From: Synergistes jonesii
GTDB lineage: Bacteria; Synergistota; Synergistia; Synergistales; Synergistaceae
NCBI RefSeq assembly: GCF_000712295.1
Contig: NZ_JMKI01000002.1
Span: forward strand, 123,961-187,960
Length of the DNA stretch: 64,000 nt
Reading direction: 5' to 3'
Position 1 is the stretch's first letter. Each line of letters starts with the position of its first letter. Positions 50,830 to 59,781 of this stretch are shown here, in pieces. A program made the translations under genes and the position numbers. A model generated the notes under the pieces. That model searched no databases. It saw only the letters and a list, made by a program, of their open reading frames with translations, and had not been told where the DNA came from.

Positions 50830-51678
50830 TTGAGACATAACCTTCTTTCTATCGGGCAGATGGCGAAGCTCAATCATACGACTGTCCCGACGCTGCGGCT
50901 GTACGACCGGCTGGGGCTGCTCAGGCCATGCTACACGGATCCCGCGACCTCTTACCGCTATTACGACATCAAGCAAAACGCACGTTACGACATGATTCGA
51001 TATATGAAAGAGCTCGGGATGGGGCTCACGGAGATTCAAACCGTGCTCAGCAAAGAGGACGTCCAGCTGATCGAAAGCATCCTCATAAAGAAGCGCGAGC
51101 ATATTTTCGCGGAGATTCGCCGCCTGCGCGTACAGAGGGACGCGGTGACGCGCGCCATTTCGAACATCGAGCATTACAGGAAGGCGCCGACGGAGGGCGT
51201 GACGTCGCTGGAATACATCGACCAGCGCAAGATTTACGCGATTCCCGCGCGGAAAAATTTTTACGAACACGACATCGACAGCTATGAAGAGGTGCTCTCC
51301 GATCTAAGGAGCCGTATGACGGAGCGGGAACTCCCTCAGGTCTATTATTACAACGTCGGCACATCTATAAAGGAGGCTGATTTTCTTGCGCAGAGGTTCG
51401 TCGCGGCGGACCTTTTCGCGTTCGTCGACGAGCATTTTCCGCCGCTGCCGGAGATCCGCGCGCTGGAAAGCGGCATGTACGCCTGCATTTACACGGACAG
51501 CTACGACGAGGAGATCCCCTGCGCGAAAAAGCTGCTCGAGTTCTGCCGCGCAAACGAGTATCAGATATCCGGCGATTACATCTGCGAAATCCTGACGGAG
51601 TTCAACGTCTTCAACAAGGAGCAGCGTTCTATGTTCATGCGCCTGCAGGTCCCCGTCTCTTTTGAAATTAAGATTTGA
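50830..51678 (+). CDS. MerR-family multidrug/effector-responsive regulator
   Basis: A 282-residue protein with an N-terminal MerR helix-turn-helix (SIGQMAKLNHTTVPTLRLYDRLGLL, about 6-30), a linker coiled coil (about 80-115) and a C-terminal GyrI-like/BmrR-type effector-binding domain (about 130-280, YYYNVGTSIKE). The start is TTG 50830 behind AGGGGGAG. It sits directly upstream of a dehydrogenase gene whose promoter has the long spacer of MerR targets. Confidence 0.85.
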   Translation: MRHNLLSIGQMAKLNHTTVPTLRLYDRLGLLRPCYTDPATSYRYYDIKQNARYDMIRYMKELGMGLTEIQTVLSKEDVQLIESILIKKREHIFAEIRRLRVQRDAVTRAISNIEHYRKAPTEGVTSLEYIDQRKIYAIPARKNFYEHDIDSYEEVLSDLRSRMTERELPQVYYYNVGTSIKEADFLAQRFVAADLFAFVDEHFPPLPEIRALESGMYACIYTDSYDEEIPCAKKLLEFCRANEYQISGDYICEILTEFNVFNKEQRSMFMRLQVPVSFEIKI

Positions 51679-51705
51679 CCCTCACCTAACATTAGACATT
51701 ATAAT
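51675..51705 (+). promoter_or_regulatory. MerR-type promoter with 19-bp spacer
   Basis: TTGACC (51675-51680) and TATAAT (51700-51705) are 19 bases apart, the hallmark of promoters that MerR proteins activate by DNA twisting. The spacer contains CTAACATTAG, sharing the ACATTAGA core with the operator before the MerR gene. Confidence 0.7.
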
Positions 51706-51737
51706 CTCCTTAAAACAACTTAAGGAGGTTTTTCACA

Positions 51738-52763
51738 ATGAATAAGGTCAAGGTTGTACAGTACGGATGCGGCAAAATGGCGAAATATATCCTGCGCTAC
51801 CTCTATGAGAAGGGCGCGCAGATAGTCGGCGCGATAGACGTCAACCCGGCCATCATAGGCATGGATATAGGCGATTACGCGGAGCTCGGCTTCAAGACCG
51901 GCGTAAAGATCAGCGACAACGCGGACGAGGTGCTCGACAACTGCGACGCGGATATCGCCGTCGTAACGCTTTTCAGCCTGGTCTCCGACTGCTTCGATCA
52001 TTACGTGAAGTGTCTGTCGCGCGGCATCAGCGTGGTATCCACCTGCGAAGAGGCGACTTACTGCTGGACGACGGATCCCGTGCGCGCCAACAAGCTGGAC
52101 GTGATCGCCAAAGAGCACGGCTGCACCTTCGTCGGCTCCGGCATGGAGGACTGCTTCTGGGTCAACATGGTCGGGCTCGTCGCCGGCGGCTGCCACAAAA
52201 TCAGCAAGATCGAAGGCGCCGTGAGCTACAACGTCGAAGATTACGGGCTTGCGCTCGCAAAGGCGCACGGAGTCGACCTCACGGCCGAGGAGTTTGAAGC
52301 TCAGATCGCTCATCCCGAAGTCCTTGAGCCTTCTTACGTATGGAACAGCAACGAGGCGCTCGCTCAGAAGCTCGGACTCTCCATCAAGAGCCAGACGCAG
52401 AAATGCGTGCCTTATTTCCACGACGGAGATGTTTATTCCTCAACGATGGGCAAGACGATCCAGAAGGGGCGCTGCATCGGCATGGCCGCCGTCGTCACGA
52501 CGGAAACCTTCCAGGGCGTCACGCTGGAAACTCAGTGCATCGGCAAGGTCTACGGCCCGGACGACGGCGACATGTGCGACTGGAAGATCACCGGCGAGCC
52601 AAACACGGAATTCCACATCGTGAAGCCGGCCACCGTCGAACACACCTGCGCGACGATCGTCAACCGCATCCCGAGCGTGCTTCGCGCGCCCGCCGGACTG
52701 GTGACGATGGATCAGCTGGACGAGATTCAGTATCTCGCCTACCCGATGGAACACTACTGCTGA
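51738..52763 (+). CDS. 2,4-diaminopentanoate dehydrogenase-like (dihydrodipicolinate reductase-type) oxidoreductase
   Basis: A 341-residue NAD(P)-dependent oxidoreductase with an N-terminal Rossmann motif ([14 protein letters not shown], about 6-19) and a DapB-like C-terminal domain. The overall pattern ([39 protein letters not shown]) resembles 2,4-diaminopentanoate dehydrogenase of the Clostridium ornithine-oxidation pathway. No other ornithine-pathway gene is present in the window, so the substrate is uncertain. TTAAGGAGG precedes ATG 51738. It is controlled, by inference, by the MerR protein just upstream. Confidence 0.78.
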   Translation: MNKVKVVQYGCGKMAKYILRYLYEKGAQIVGAIDVNPAIIGMDIGDYAELGFKTGVKISDNADEVLDNCDADIAVVTLFSLVSDCFDHYVKCLSRGISVVSTCEEATYCWTTDPVRANKLDVIAKEHGCTFVGSGMEDCFWVNMVGLVAGGCHKISKIEGAVSYNVEDYGLALAKAHGVDLTAEEFEAQIAHPEVLEPSYVWNSNEALAQKLGLSIKSQTQKCVPYFHDGDVYSSTMGKTIQKGRCIGMAAVVTTETFQGVTLETQCIGKVYGPDDGDMCDWKITGEPNTEFHIVKPATVEHTCATIVNRIPSVLRAPAGLVTMDQLDEIQYLAYPMEHYC

Positions 52764-52828
52764 TAAAAATCCGATCGAACGCAGGGCTTTCGACCGCCGC
52801 ATCGAGCGCAGCGCGACGGAAAACATGC

Positions 52829-52855
52829 GGCGCGGCTTTCAGACAAAGCCGCGCC
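52829..52855. terminator. Hairpin between convergent dehydrogenase and glnS
   Basis: GGCGCGGCTTT (52829-52839) pairs with AAAGCCGCGCC (52845-52855). It has no clean T-run and lies between convergent stop codons. Confidence 0.6.
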
Positions 52856-52873
52856 CTTCGATTCATTCGTTTC

Positions 52874-54571
52874 TTATTTTTTCGGTGCGGCGCCGTTTTT
52901 ATTTTTCTGCTCTTTGCCCCACGAATCTTTCAGCGAGACCGTAAGGTTGAACACCGGCTTTTCCGGCGTCGTATATTTATCGGCGCAGAAGTAGCCGTGG
53001 CGCAGGAACTGGAATTTATCAAGAGGCGCCGCGGCGGCCGCCGACGGCTCGACGAGCGCGCCTTCTACGACGACGAGCGACTTAGGGTCAAGGTAATCCT
53101 TGTAGTCCTTGTCCTCTTCCATGTCGTTCATGTTGCGCAGGGTGAAGAGATGCCCGTAGAGGTTGACGCGCGACTTCACGGCGTCGCCGCTCCAGACCCA
53201 GTGCAGCGTGCCCTTTATCTTGCGGCCGTCGGGCGCGTCGCCTCCGCGGCTCTTCATGTCGGCTGTGCAGCGTATCTCGGCGACATTGCCGTCGGCGTCT
53301 TTGACGACTTCGTCGCATTTGATTATGTAGGCGTGCTTGAGGCGCACTTCTTTGCCCGGCGACATGCGGAAGAAGCCCTTGACCGGCTCTTCCATGAAGT
53401 CGTCGCGCTCGATGTAGATTTCGCGTCCGATTTTCAGCGTGCGGCTGCCGGCGCCCTCATTCTCGGGGTTGTTCTCGGCGGGAAGCTCGTCGACGAAATT
53501 TTCCGGCCAGTTCGTGATGACGACCTTGAGCGGACGCAGCACGGCCATCGCGCGCCGCGCGCTCTTGTTCAGTTCCTCGCGCAGGCAATACTGTAGCAGT
53601 TCGACCTCCACCATGCTGTCGGCCTTTGCGACGCCTATCTCGCGGCAGAAGCGGCGTATCGCCGACGCAGTGTAGCCGCGGCGGCGGAAGCCGCAGATCG
53701 TCGGCATCCTCGGGTCGTCCCAGCCGTCGACTACGCCGAGCGTCACGAGCTCGTGCAGCCTGCGCTTGCTCATAACGGTGTAGGTCAGGTTGAGTCGCGC
53801 GAATTCGTACTGATGCGGCACTTGCGGCACGTCCACGTTTTCGATGAACCAGTCGTAGAGCGGCCTGTGGTCCTGGAATTCGAGCGTGCAGATCGAATGT
53901 GTGACGCCCTCTATCGCGTCTTCGAAGCCGTGCGCGAAGTCGTACATCGGGTATACGCACCATTTATCGCCGGTCCTGTGGTGCGCGCGCTTCAGTATCC
54001 TGTAGATGACTGGGTCGCGCATGTTCAGGTTGCTGCTCGCCATGTCGATCTTCGCGCGCAACACGCGCGAGCCTTCTTCGAATTCTCCGGCCGTCATTCT
54101 CGCGAAGAGGTCGAGGTTTTCCTCGACGCTGCGATCGCGGTACGGGGAATCGACGCCGGGCTTCGTCAGCGTGCCGCGGCTCACGCGAATCTCTTCGGCG
54201 TTCTGGTCGTCGACGTAGGCCTTTCCGCCCTTTATGAGGTCGACGGCCCATTCGTGGAACTGGTCGAAGTAGTCGGACGCGTAGCAGAGTTTAGCCCACT
54301 CGAAGCCCAGCCAGCGGACGTCTTCCTCGATCGCTTCGACGTATTCCGTCTCTTCCTTGGTCGGGTTAGTGTCGTCGAAGCGCAGGTTGCATCTGCCTCC
54401 GAACTGTTCGGCCATCCCGAAATTCAGGCATATGGATTTGGCGTGCCCTATATGAAGATAGCCGTTCGGCTCGGGAGGGAATCTCGTCGTTATCTCTTTT
54501 ATCTTGCCTTCTTCAAGGTCTTTGGCGATTATCTCCTCTATGAAATTCTGGTTTTTGTTTTCAGCCGCCAT
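52874..54571 (-). CDS. glnS: Glutaminyl-tRNA synthetase
   Basis: A 565-residue class I synthetase with FPPEPNGYLHIGHAKS (HIGH motif), LRFDDTNPTKE, YDFAHGFEDAIEGVTHS and VMSKRRLHE (KMSKS motif), plus the two-barrel anticodon-binding C-terminal half. Presence of GlnRS means direct charging of tRNA-Gln. GGAGGCGG precedes ATG 54571. A shifted antisense frame on the plus strand is a shadow. Confidence 0.96.
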   Translation of the reverse strand: MAAENKNQNFIEEIIAKDLEEGKIKEITTRFPPEPNGYLHIGHAKSICLNFGMAEQFGGRCNLRFDDTNPTKEETEYVEAIEEDVRWLGFEWAKLCYASDYFDQFHEWAVDLIKGGKAYVDDQNAEEIRVSRGTLTKPGVDSPYRDRSVEENLDLFARMTAGEFEEGSRVLRAKIDMASSNLNMRDPVIYRILKRAHHRTGDKWCVYPMYDFAHGFEDAIEGVTHSICTLEFQDHRPLYDWFIENVDVPQVPHQYEFARLNLTYTVMSKRRLHELVTLGVVDGWDDPRMPTICGFRRRGYTASAIRRFCREIGVAKADSMVEVELLQYCLREELNKSARRAMAVLRPLKVVITNWPENFVDELPAENNPENEGAGSRTLKIGREIYIERDDFMEEPVKGFFRMSPGKEVRLKHAYIIKCDEVVKDADGNVAEIRCTADMKSRGGDAPDGRKIKGTLHWVWSGDAVKSRVNLYGHLFTLRNMNDMEEDKDYKDYLDPKSLVVVEGALVEPSAAAAAPLDKFQFLRHGYFCADKYTTPEKPVFNLTVSLKDSWGKEQKNKNGAAPKK

Positions 54572-54586
54572 TCTGCCGCCTCCTCA

Positions 54587-55543
54587 TCAATATTTTTCTA
54601 AGTACAGGCTCAGTATTTTCTCAGGCTCTTCCGCATCAGCCGATAACGAGAAATATGATAATGCAATTAAGAATTCAAGTGAATAGCTCCCCTGATTAAA
54701 AACGGAAAAATTTTCTGCGGCAAGCCCCGCTATGCCGACTCCGCCGTAAAAGGAGGGCGATTTCTTCCCCTGCGCGCAGGAGCTCGCAGCGATGATCGCG
54801 GGCTTTTCGGCGCACGGCGCGAAGGCTTCGCAAAGCGCCGCGCGCACCCTGCGCGGCATGTTCCCCGCGCCGTAGCCTTCGAGGATGATGATTTTCCGCG
54901 GCGAAAAGAGGGGCAGCGCCGCGGGGTGCAGCTGTATCAGCTCCATCCGCGCGGCGGCTTCGCACCAGTCTACGACGCCGAGAGCCGTGTTCTTCCACGC
55001 GCGCGGCAGAGTCCCTCGCCCCGTAGCGACATAGGCCGCGAGCGCCGAGGAATTTTCTTTGTGGACGAACGCGCCCGCGTAATCTTTTCCTGCGAAGTGC
55101 AGAAAAACGCCGCTTTTACCGGAAGAGAGGCTCTTCGCCGCACCGCGCAGGTTCTCTTCTCCGTCGAAATCGGGCGCGTCAGGCGTCCTCTGGCTGCCGG
55201 TCAGCACGACGGAGACTCCGGCCGGCGCCGTCAGCGAGAGCCACGCGGCGGTGTAGGCCATCGTGTCTGTGCCGTGGACGACGAGAAATTTTTTCACGCC
55301 GCGCTCGGCCTCTTCGTTTATTTTTTTCGAGAGGGCGAGCCACTCGGCGGGTGAAACGTCAGAGCTGTCGACGCCGGCGCAGCCGAACATTTGACATATC
55401 TCGCAGCGGCAGCCCTTTGCGTTCAGGATCTCTTCGGCCTTCGAAAGCACGCTGCGCGCGGCGCCCGCGTCCGGCAACACGCCGTCGCCGCGGTCGGCGG
55501 AGAGTATCGTGCCTCCGGTCGAGATCACAAGGACCTTTTCCAT
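54587..55543 (-). CDS. L-asparaginase (type I-like)
   Basis: A 318-residue asparaginase with both Thr motifs: VISTGGTILS at the N-terminus and VVHGTDTMAYTAAWLS near residue 85-100, followed by VVLTGSQRTPDAPDFDGEEN. No signal peptide, so it is cytoplasmic. The frame continues upstream to 55990, but that part is a shadow of the membrane gene. ATG 55543 overlaps the upstream stop as TGATG, so it is translationally coupled to the NuoH-like gene, an unusual partner. Confidence 0.9.
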   Translation of the reverse strand: MEKVLVISTGGTILSADRGDGVLPDAGAARSVLSKAEEILNAKGCRCEICQMFGCAGVDSSDVSPAEWLALSKKINEEAERGVKKFLVVHGTDTMAYTAAWLSLTAPAGVSVVLTGSQRTPDAPDFDGEENLRGAAKSLSSGKSGVFLHFAGKDYAGAFVHKENSSALAAYVATGRGTLPRAWKNTALGVVDWCEAAARMELIQLHPAALPLFSPRKIIILEGYGAGNMPRRVRAALCEAFAPCAEKPAIIAASSCAQGKKSPSFYGGVGIAGLAAENFSVFNQGSYSLEFLIALSYFSLSADAEEPEKILSLYLEKY

Positions 55544-56562
55544 CAGAAGAGCGCAGCCTCCTGGGAGAGGAGCAGCCCCTCGTACCAGAGCAGCGCCATC
55601 GACGCCGCAAGCAGCAGCGGCATCGCCGCCTCGGCGTATTTTTCCGGCGTCCTGCGTTCGATGAAGTTCATCGCGAACTGACAGAGCGGCACGACGAAGA
55701 GCCTCGCAAGCACCACCGCCAACCAGAACGCCGCGAAGCTCAGCGCCTGTCTGTACCATGCAATTCCTACGCCCTCGCCGATGTTTTCGATGATGTTGTG
55801 CGGGAAGAAGACGAAAACGACGACGGATATTATGATGAAAGAGCGCGCTATCGACCAGAGCTGAAGCAGCGCGCGCGGGGCTCCTTTGAAATCCGGCATC
55901 TCCGACGCCTCGAAGAGCTCGCTGCTCTCGGCCGTACCCCTGTGCGGTATCTGGCTCAATATGATGAACGCGAAGAGCAGAGAGCCGCATATACCGAAGG
56001 GGGACATCGCGGAAAAGCGCCCGACGACCGAGAAGGAATTGAGGCTGAAGGGGTCTCTGTCGACGCCGTTCTGCGTGAAGAAGAAGGAGAGGGAGGCGGC
56101 GGAGGCCGCGAGCGGAACGAGCAGCTTGAGCGCGGCTTTAGCCTCGGCCGCGGCGAAATCGAGCCCCTCCTTCGTGCCGAGCGAGCAGAGCGCCGCTACG
56201 GCGAAGGCCTCGGAGAGCAGAAGCAGCTGCGCCATCTGTATTATGTCGGCGCCGTTGTCGATGATCGGGATAAAGGTGCAGAAAGGCAGGCTCGCGCAGA
56301 GCGTCACAAGAGAAGCGGCGGCAAGCGCCGGAGCGTAAATGACGACCTTCGCCGCAGCGCGGCCCGGCAGGGACGCCGGCTCGCGGAAAGCCGCGCGCAA
56401 GGCCGCCTCGGGCAGCGCCGGGAGGGCTCGCCCCATTTTTCTCATAACGAGCGCCGCAAGGCGCTGATAGAGCCTGTCGCTTTTTATCGCCGCGGAAAAT
56501 ACGAACGTTATCAGCAACAGCGCGACGAAGCAGTTGAAGAGCAGCGGGAAAATATCATTCAT
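55543..56562 (-). CDS. Complex-I/hydrogenase-like membrane subunit (NuoH/HycD/EchB type)
   Basis: A 339-residue inner-membrane protein with about eight hydrophobic segments and a divergent NuoH-family core: a conserved acidic loop (ELFEASEMPDFKGAPRALLQ, in place of the usual E-rich loop) and the C-terminal FVVPLCQFAMNFIERRTPEKYAEAAMP. Such subunits couple the hydrophilic arm of complex I or energy-converting hydrogenases to ion pumping. No catalytic NuoB/C/D/I-type gene is present. The start ATG 56562 follows GGGGTGA; the longer frame to 56649 is discarded. Confidence 0.72.
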   Translation of the reverse strand: MNDIFPLLFNCFVALLLITFVFSAAIKSDRLYQRLAALVMRKMGRALPALPEAALRAAFREPASLPGRAAAKVVIYAPALAAASLVTLCASLPFCTFIPIIDNGADIIQMAQLLLLSEAFAVAALCSLGTKEGLDFAAAEAKAALKLLVPLAASAASLSFFFTQNGVDRDPFSLNSFSVVGRFSAMSPFGICGSLLFAFIILSQIPHRGTAESSELFEASEMPDFKGAPRALLQLWSIARSFIIISVVVFVFFPHNIIENIGEGVGIAWYRQALSFAAFWLAVVLARLFVVPLCQFAMNFIERRTPEKYAEAAMPLLLAASMALLWYEGLLLSQEAALF

Positions 56563-56567
56563 AACAG

Positions 56568-56858
56568 TCACCCCAGGAAGACGGCGATCACAAAGAGCAG
56601 GAAGAGCGCGCCTATTCCCAGCAGAGGGCTGAAGGGCAGCGCGAGCCACGGCTCGATGCAGTTTTCAAGGAAGGAGCGCACTCCTGGGCGCGAAAAGGCT
56701 CCGATCGACTCGGCTGCCGCACCGCCGCGGAAGTCCACGCCGTGCTTCAGCGCGCGCCTGACCGCGAAGGAGAGCGCGGCGGCGGCGACAAGAAAAAGTA
56801 CCAGCCATTTCAGCAGATTCCACGCGAAAAACCCGGTCGAGATACTGAAAAACATCAT
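56568..56858 (-). CDS. Small membrane protein of the complex-I-like module
   Basis: A 96-residue protein with two hydrophobic segments (about 12-30 and 75-94) separated by a charged loop. I do not recognise a specific family. Its ATG overlaps the stop of the NuoL/M/N-like gene as ATGA, and the NuoH-like gene starts five bases after its stop, so it belongs to the same complex. The much longer frame to 57473 is a shadow of the upstream gene. Confidence 0.65.
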   Translation of the reverse strand: MMFFSISTGFFAWNLLKWLVLFLVAAAALSFAVRRALKHGVDFRGGAAAESIGAFSRPGVRSFLENCIEPWLALPFSPLLGIGALFLLFVIAVFLG

Positions 56859-58459
56859 CCATCCCTCCCAGCCGGCGAAAGGGAGCGCGGAACAGTCCTG
56901 TTTATCAGAGATTCCACGGAAGGAGAGACGGAATCGGCGAATATCCTGCCGGGCGTCAGAGTCGCCGCGGCAAAGATGAGCAACAGCAGAAAGATCGGCA
57001 AGAGCGCCGCGTGGACGCCTTCGAAATCCCCCTCTCCGTCCCCTTCTCCGCCGGACGCCGACAGGGCCAGCACGAAACGCAGTGCGGCGAAGAATATCGC
57101 CGCCGTCAGCGAAAACAGCAGCAGAGTGAGGAAGGGGCTTATGAAATTGGCCGAGCGAAGCAGCAACTGTCTGCCCTCGTAGCCGATGAAGGGCGGCAGA
57201 CCAGCCGTTATCGCGACGAGCAGCAGCAGGAACGACGAAACAAAGGGGAAGCGCTTGAAAAGCCGGCCGTACCGCCAAAGTTCCGCGCCCTTTCCATCCG
57301 GTTCCTTCAGAAAGACCGTGACGATCGCGAAAGCCGCGGAAAGGGGCAGGAACACAAGCCACAGCGAGATCATCGACTCTATCGCGTCCACGCCGTAGAG
57401 CGCGGCCCTTTCGGCGCTGAAGGAGCCGTCCATAGCGACTCCCATCGACACGAGGATGGCGCCCTTCACACAAAATATCAAAGAATCCATAAAATTCGAC
57501 GGCTCAGGCTCCTTCGAAAGCACGGCGAGCGCGAGGAACAGCAGCGCGACGCCGAGCATCATAAAAAGCAGCGGGACCTTCTGCAGCCCGCGCATCGGGC
57601 CGTAAAGCGAGAAAACGACGCGGAAGACGATGAAGAGCGTCGCCTGCGTCCTTATGCCGAAAAAGCAGTTTTTCGCAGCTTCGTCGAGGAGGGGCGAAGG
57701 TTTGACGAAGATGTAGAGCAGCGGCACGACGAGCAGCACGAAGGCCCACAGCGACGCCCGAGAGGGCTCTATCACGGAGGCGAGCACGCTGATATTTGTG
57801 CTGCCGTAGCCGCTTCTGAGAATCATCGCGCCGGCGAGGAACATAGCGAGCAGCAGCAGCCGCGAAAGGTAATAGAAGAGATGGCGCCTGCGCCGCCGCG
57901 CCCTTCTCGCGTAAAAGCCGCGGTAAAGCCCTGTGACGCCGAGCTGCGTTATCATCAGGAAGAAGAAGAGCGAAAGTAGGTTGTTTAGGAAAAATATTCC
58001 CTGTATGCCGGCGCAGGCAAGAAGAAAGAGCATTATCACGCGCGGCGTTATCGGCTTTCTGCGCTCCGCGAGGGCGCGCAGCCCAGCGGCGAGCGCGACG
58101 AAGCTCATCAGCGCCGCCGACGTCGCGCCGAAGGCGTCTACCCTCAGCGCGGCCTGCATCTTTTTGCCGCTCTCGGGCGAAAGCACGTCGCTCCAGCCGC
58201 CGCCGGTGAAAACGTACAGCTGATCGGACGCGCCGCTTGCATATTTCCATATCAGCGCCGAAATAAGCGCGCCCGCGCAGAGCAGCAGCAGAAATGGCAG
58301 CTTGCAGCAGAGGCGCGGGAGCTCTACAGGCTTGCGGGTCCACTGTGCGATAAAATCGTTATATAAAATCAAAAGGCCGTATGCGGCCGCGCCGAAAAGA
58401 GGAAGCGCAAAGGCCAGCACGGGCAGAGGCATCGTCTTGAAAATAAGGGGAAAATCCAT
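56855..58459 (-). CDS. Antiporter-like (NuoL/M/N-family) membrane protein
   Basis: A 534-residue inner-membrane protein with about 13-14 hydrophobic segments in the pattern of proton-conducting NuoL/M/N or Mrp subunits (FLLACAGIQGIFFLNNLLSLFFFLMITQLGVTGLYRGFYARR, split by a conserved-type Lys region; AITAGLPPFIGYEGRQLLL near the C-terminus). AAAGGTGA precedes ATG 58459; the frame to 58528 has no ribosome binding site. It heads a four-gene run with the small membrane protein, NuoH-like protein and asparaginase. No peripheral arm is encoded nearby. Confidence 0.75.
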   Translation of the reverse strand: MDFPLIFKTMPLPVLAFALPLFGAAAYGLLILYNDFIAQWTRKPVELPRLCCKLPFLLLLCAGALISALIWKYASGASDQLYVFTGGGWSDVLSPESGKKMQAALRVDAFGATSAALMSFVALAAGLRALAERRKPITPRVIMLFLLACAGIQGIFFLNNLLSLFFFLMITQLGVTGLYRGFYARRARRRRRHLFYYLSRLLLLAMFLAGAMILRSGYGSTNISVLASVIEPSRASLWAFVLLVVPLLYIFVKPSPLLDEAAKNCFFGIRTQATLFIVFRVVFSLYGPMRGLQKVPLLFMMLGVALLFLALAVLSKEPEPSNFMDSLIFCVKGAILVSMGVAMDGSFSAERAALYGVDAIESMISLWLVFLPLSAAFAIVTVFLKEPDGKGAELWRYGRLFKRFPFVSSFLLLLVAITAGLPPFIGYEGRQLLLRSANFISPFLTLLLFSLTAAIFFAALRFVLALSASGGEGDGEGDFEGVHAALLPIFLLLLIFAAATLTPGRIFADSVSPSVESLINRTVPRSLSPAGRDG

Positions 58460-58916
58460 AAACTCACCTTTCCTGCGGCGCGGACCGGCGCTTGAAGAAT
58501 GTGCGGGCGGCGGGCGCGTCTTGCGCATACATTATAGCAAAGAGCCGGCTTTTTTTCCCGCGCACCGGCGGTCCCTTCACCTCTGCGCACAGGGCGGACC
58601 GGCGCTATTATATAGTCATTTGCGATTTAGCGCCTTGGTAAAAAGCGCATATTCCGCTTTCAAATTTTCTCTCTTCGCGGAAAGCAGGAGGCGCGCCTAA
58701 GCGCAGCCCCTTTTCGGCGCATATACTTTTAAGCGGCGGCGCTCTTGCCGCGCCCTAAATTATCTGCGATTCCACGAGCGCCGCGGAGATACGGCTTGCG
58801 CTTATTTTCGTTCTGCGTCCGTACCATCCTTCAGCAAAAAACGAGCCGCGCGTGCGCAGCTCGTCGTTTTCGACGCCGGCAAAGACCAGCGGAATATCCA
58901 TATTTTAAGCGCGGAT
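58460..58916. other. Intergenic region upstream of the membrane module
   Basis: About 450 bases. It must contain the minus-strand promoter of the module; no clear hexamers were found. The only supported element is the minus-strand terminator at 58835-58864. Confidence 0.5.
58835..58864 (-). terminator. Terminator of the CarD region
   Basis: On the minus strand ACGAGCTGCGC pairs with GCGGCTCGT around a short loop, followed by TTTTTTG. It lies about 50 bases beyond the stop at 58917. Confidence 0.75.
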
Positions 58917-59231
58917 TCAGCCAGTTTCCTTTAAATGCCTGTCTATAAACGCTTCGACTTCATCCTCCTTTATCTCGAGGGCTTCGACGAAAGCCGCGTT
59001 CAACCTGTCGTTGGCGCGCTTCGCGTATTCGGCCTCGAGCGCGACCTCTGTCTTTCCGGCACCGCCGCCCTTCCTGAAGCGGCGGCTCTTCGCCACTTTC
59101 AGTCGCTCGAACGGGTCCTTTTTAGAGAGCGCCCTCTTGTAAAGGTCTATTCTTCCCTTGCTGCTTGGCGCGTTCAAAAGCGTAATGTACGGTATTCGCT
59201 CTATCGGCTCCAGTGCGTCTTCTCTCGTCAT
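58917..59231 (-). CDS. CarD-like C-terminal domain protein, overlapping carD out of frame
   Basis: A 104-residue protein whose pattern (GRIDLYKRALSKKDPFERLKVAK, then a helix ending EALEIKEDEVEAFI) matches the helical C-terminal domain of CarD/TRCF-type proteins, without an N-terminal polymerase-binding domain. Its ATG 59231 is inside the CarD gene in another frame, 110 bases before the CarD stop. A GGGGAGGAG stretch lies 11-19 bases upstream. It may be an independent small gene or a second domain separated by a frameshift. Confidence 0.6.
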   Translation of the reverse strand: MTREDALEPIERIPYITLLNAPSSKGRIDLYKRALSKKDPFERLKVAKSRRFRKGGGAGKTEVALEAEYAKRANDRLNAAFVEALEIKEDEVEAFIDRHLKETG

Positions 59232-59781
59232 CCTCGGCGTCTCTCCTCCCCGTCAGGTAATTTACGATATAGGGGATCACGCCGTCGCGGCGCAACCCGA
59301 GCACGAAGGCGAACTCCTCCTTGACGCCGCGCTCCGCCGCCGCGAGAATCTTTTCGTCGCACGCACGGAACTTTTTGCCGCTTTCGCGCATCTCCGCCTT
59401 GTGCACATGCAGGATTTTTATAAGCCAGAGAATTTTTGAAATATCCCTGCTCTTAAGCACGTCCTCGAAGACGGCCGTTCGGCTTTCGTCGTTTTCGATC
59501 CACTGTGCGCCTATATCCTCGGATTTGTCGATGACGGAAAGTATTTCGTCGCGCGAAAGCAGAGGGCGCAGCTTTTCGCAGCTCCCATCCATATGCACCG
59601 GAAGATAGAATTTCGCTTTATCATCGTAAACCGAATTCATCACGTAATAGAGCCTTTCTTCCATATCGCTGAACTTTTCCGTCCTAATGTCGTTTATCCT
59701 GCATATTCCGTTGCCGGCGTACACGACACAGTCGCCGACGCTGAATCCATTACCATTAACCGCGCATTTGCCGGTCCCCAT
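59122..59781 (-). CDS. CarD-family transcriptional regulator
   Basis: A 219-residue protein with the N-terminal RNA-polymerase-interacting domain (VGDCVVYAGNGICRINDI, about 14-70) and a C-terminal helical DNA-binding domain (FEDVLKSRDISKILWLIKIL, about 105-180). CarD stabilises open promoter complexes. The last about 40 residues after YLTGRR look like an out-of-frame tail. GGGGGG six bases before ATG 59781 supports this start rather than TTG 59787. Confidence 0.82.
   Translation of the reverse strand: MGTGKCAVNGNGFSVGDCVVYAGNGICRINDIRTEKFSDMEERLYYVMNSVYDDKAKFYLPVHMDGSCEKLRPLLSRDEILSVIDKSEDIGAQWIENDESRTAVFEDVLKSRDISKILWLIKILHVHKAEMRESGKKFRACDEKILAAAERGVKEEFAFVLGLRRDGVIPYIVNYLTGRRDAEDDERRRTGADRANTVHYAFERAKQQGKNRPLQEGAL

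Noticed and set aside
55544..55990. 148-residue upstream extension of asparaginase
   Set aside because: Overlaps the NuoH-like gene out of frame and has no family match; the catalytic TGGT motif should be at the N-terminus.
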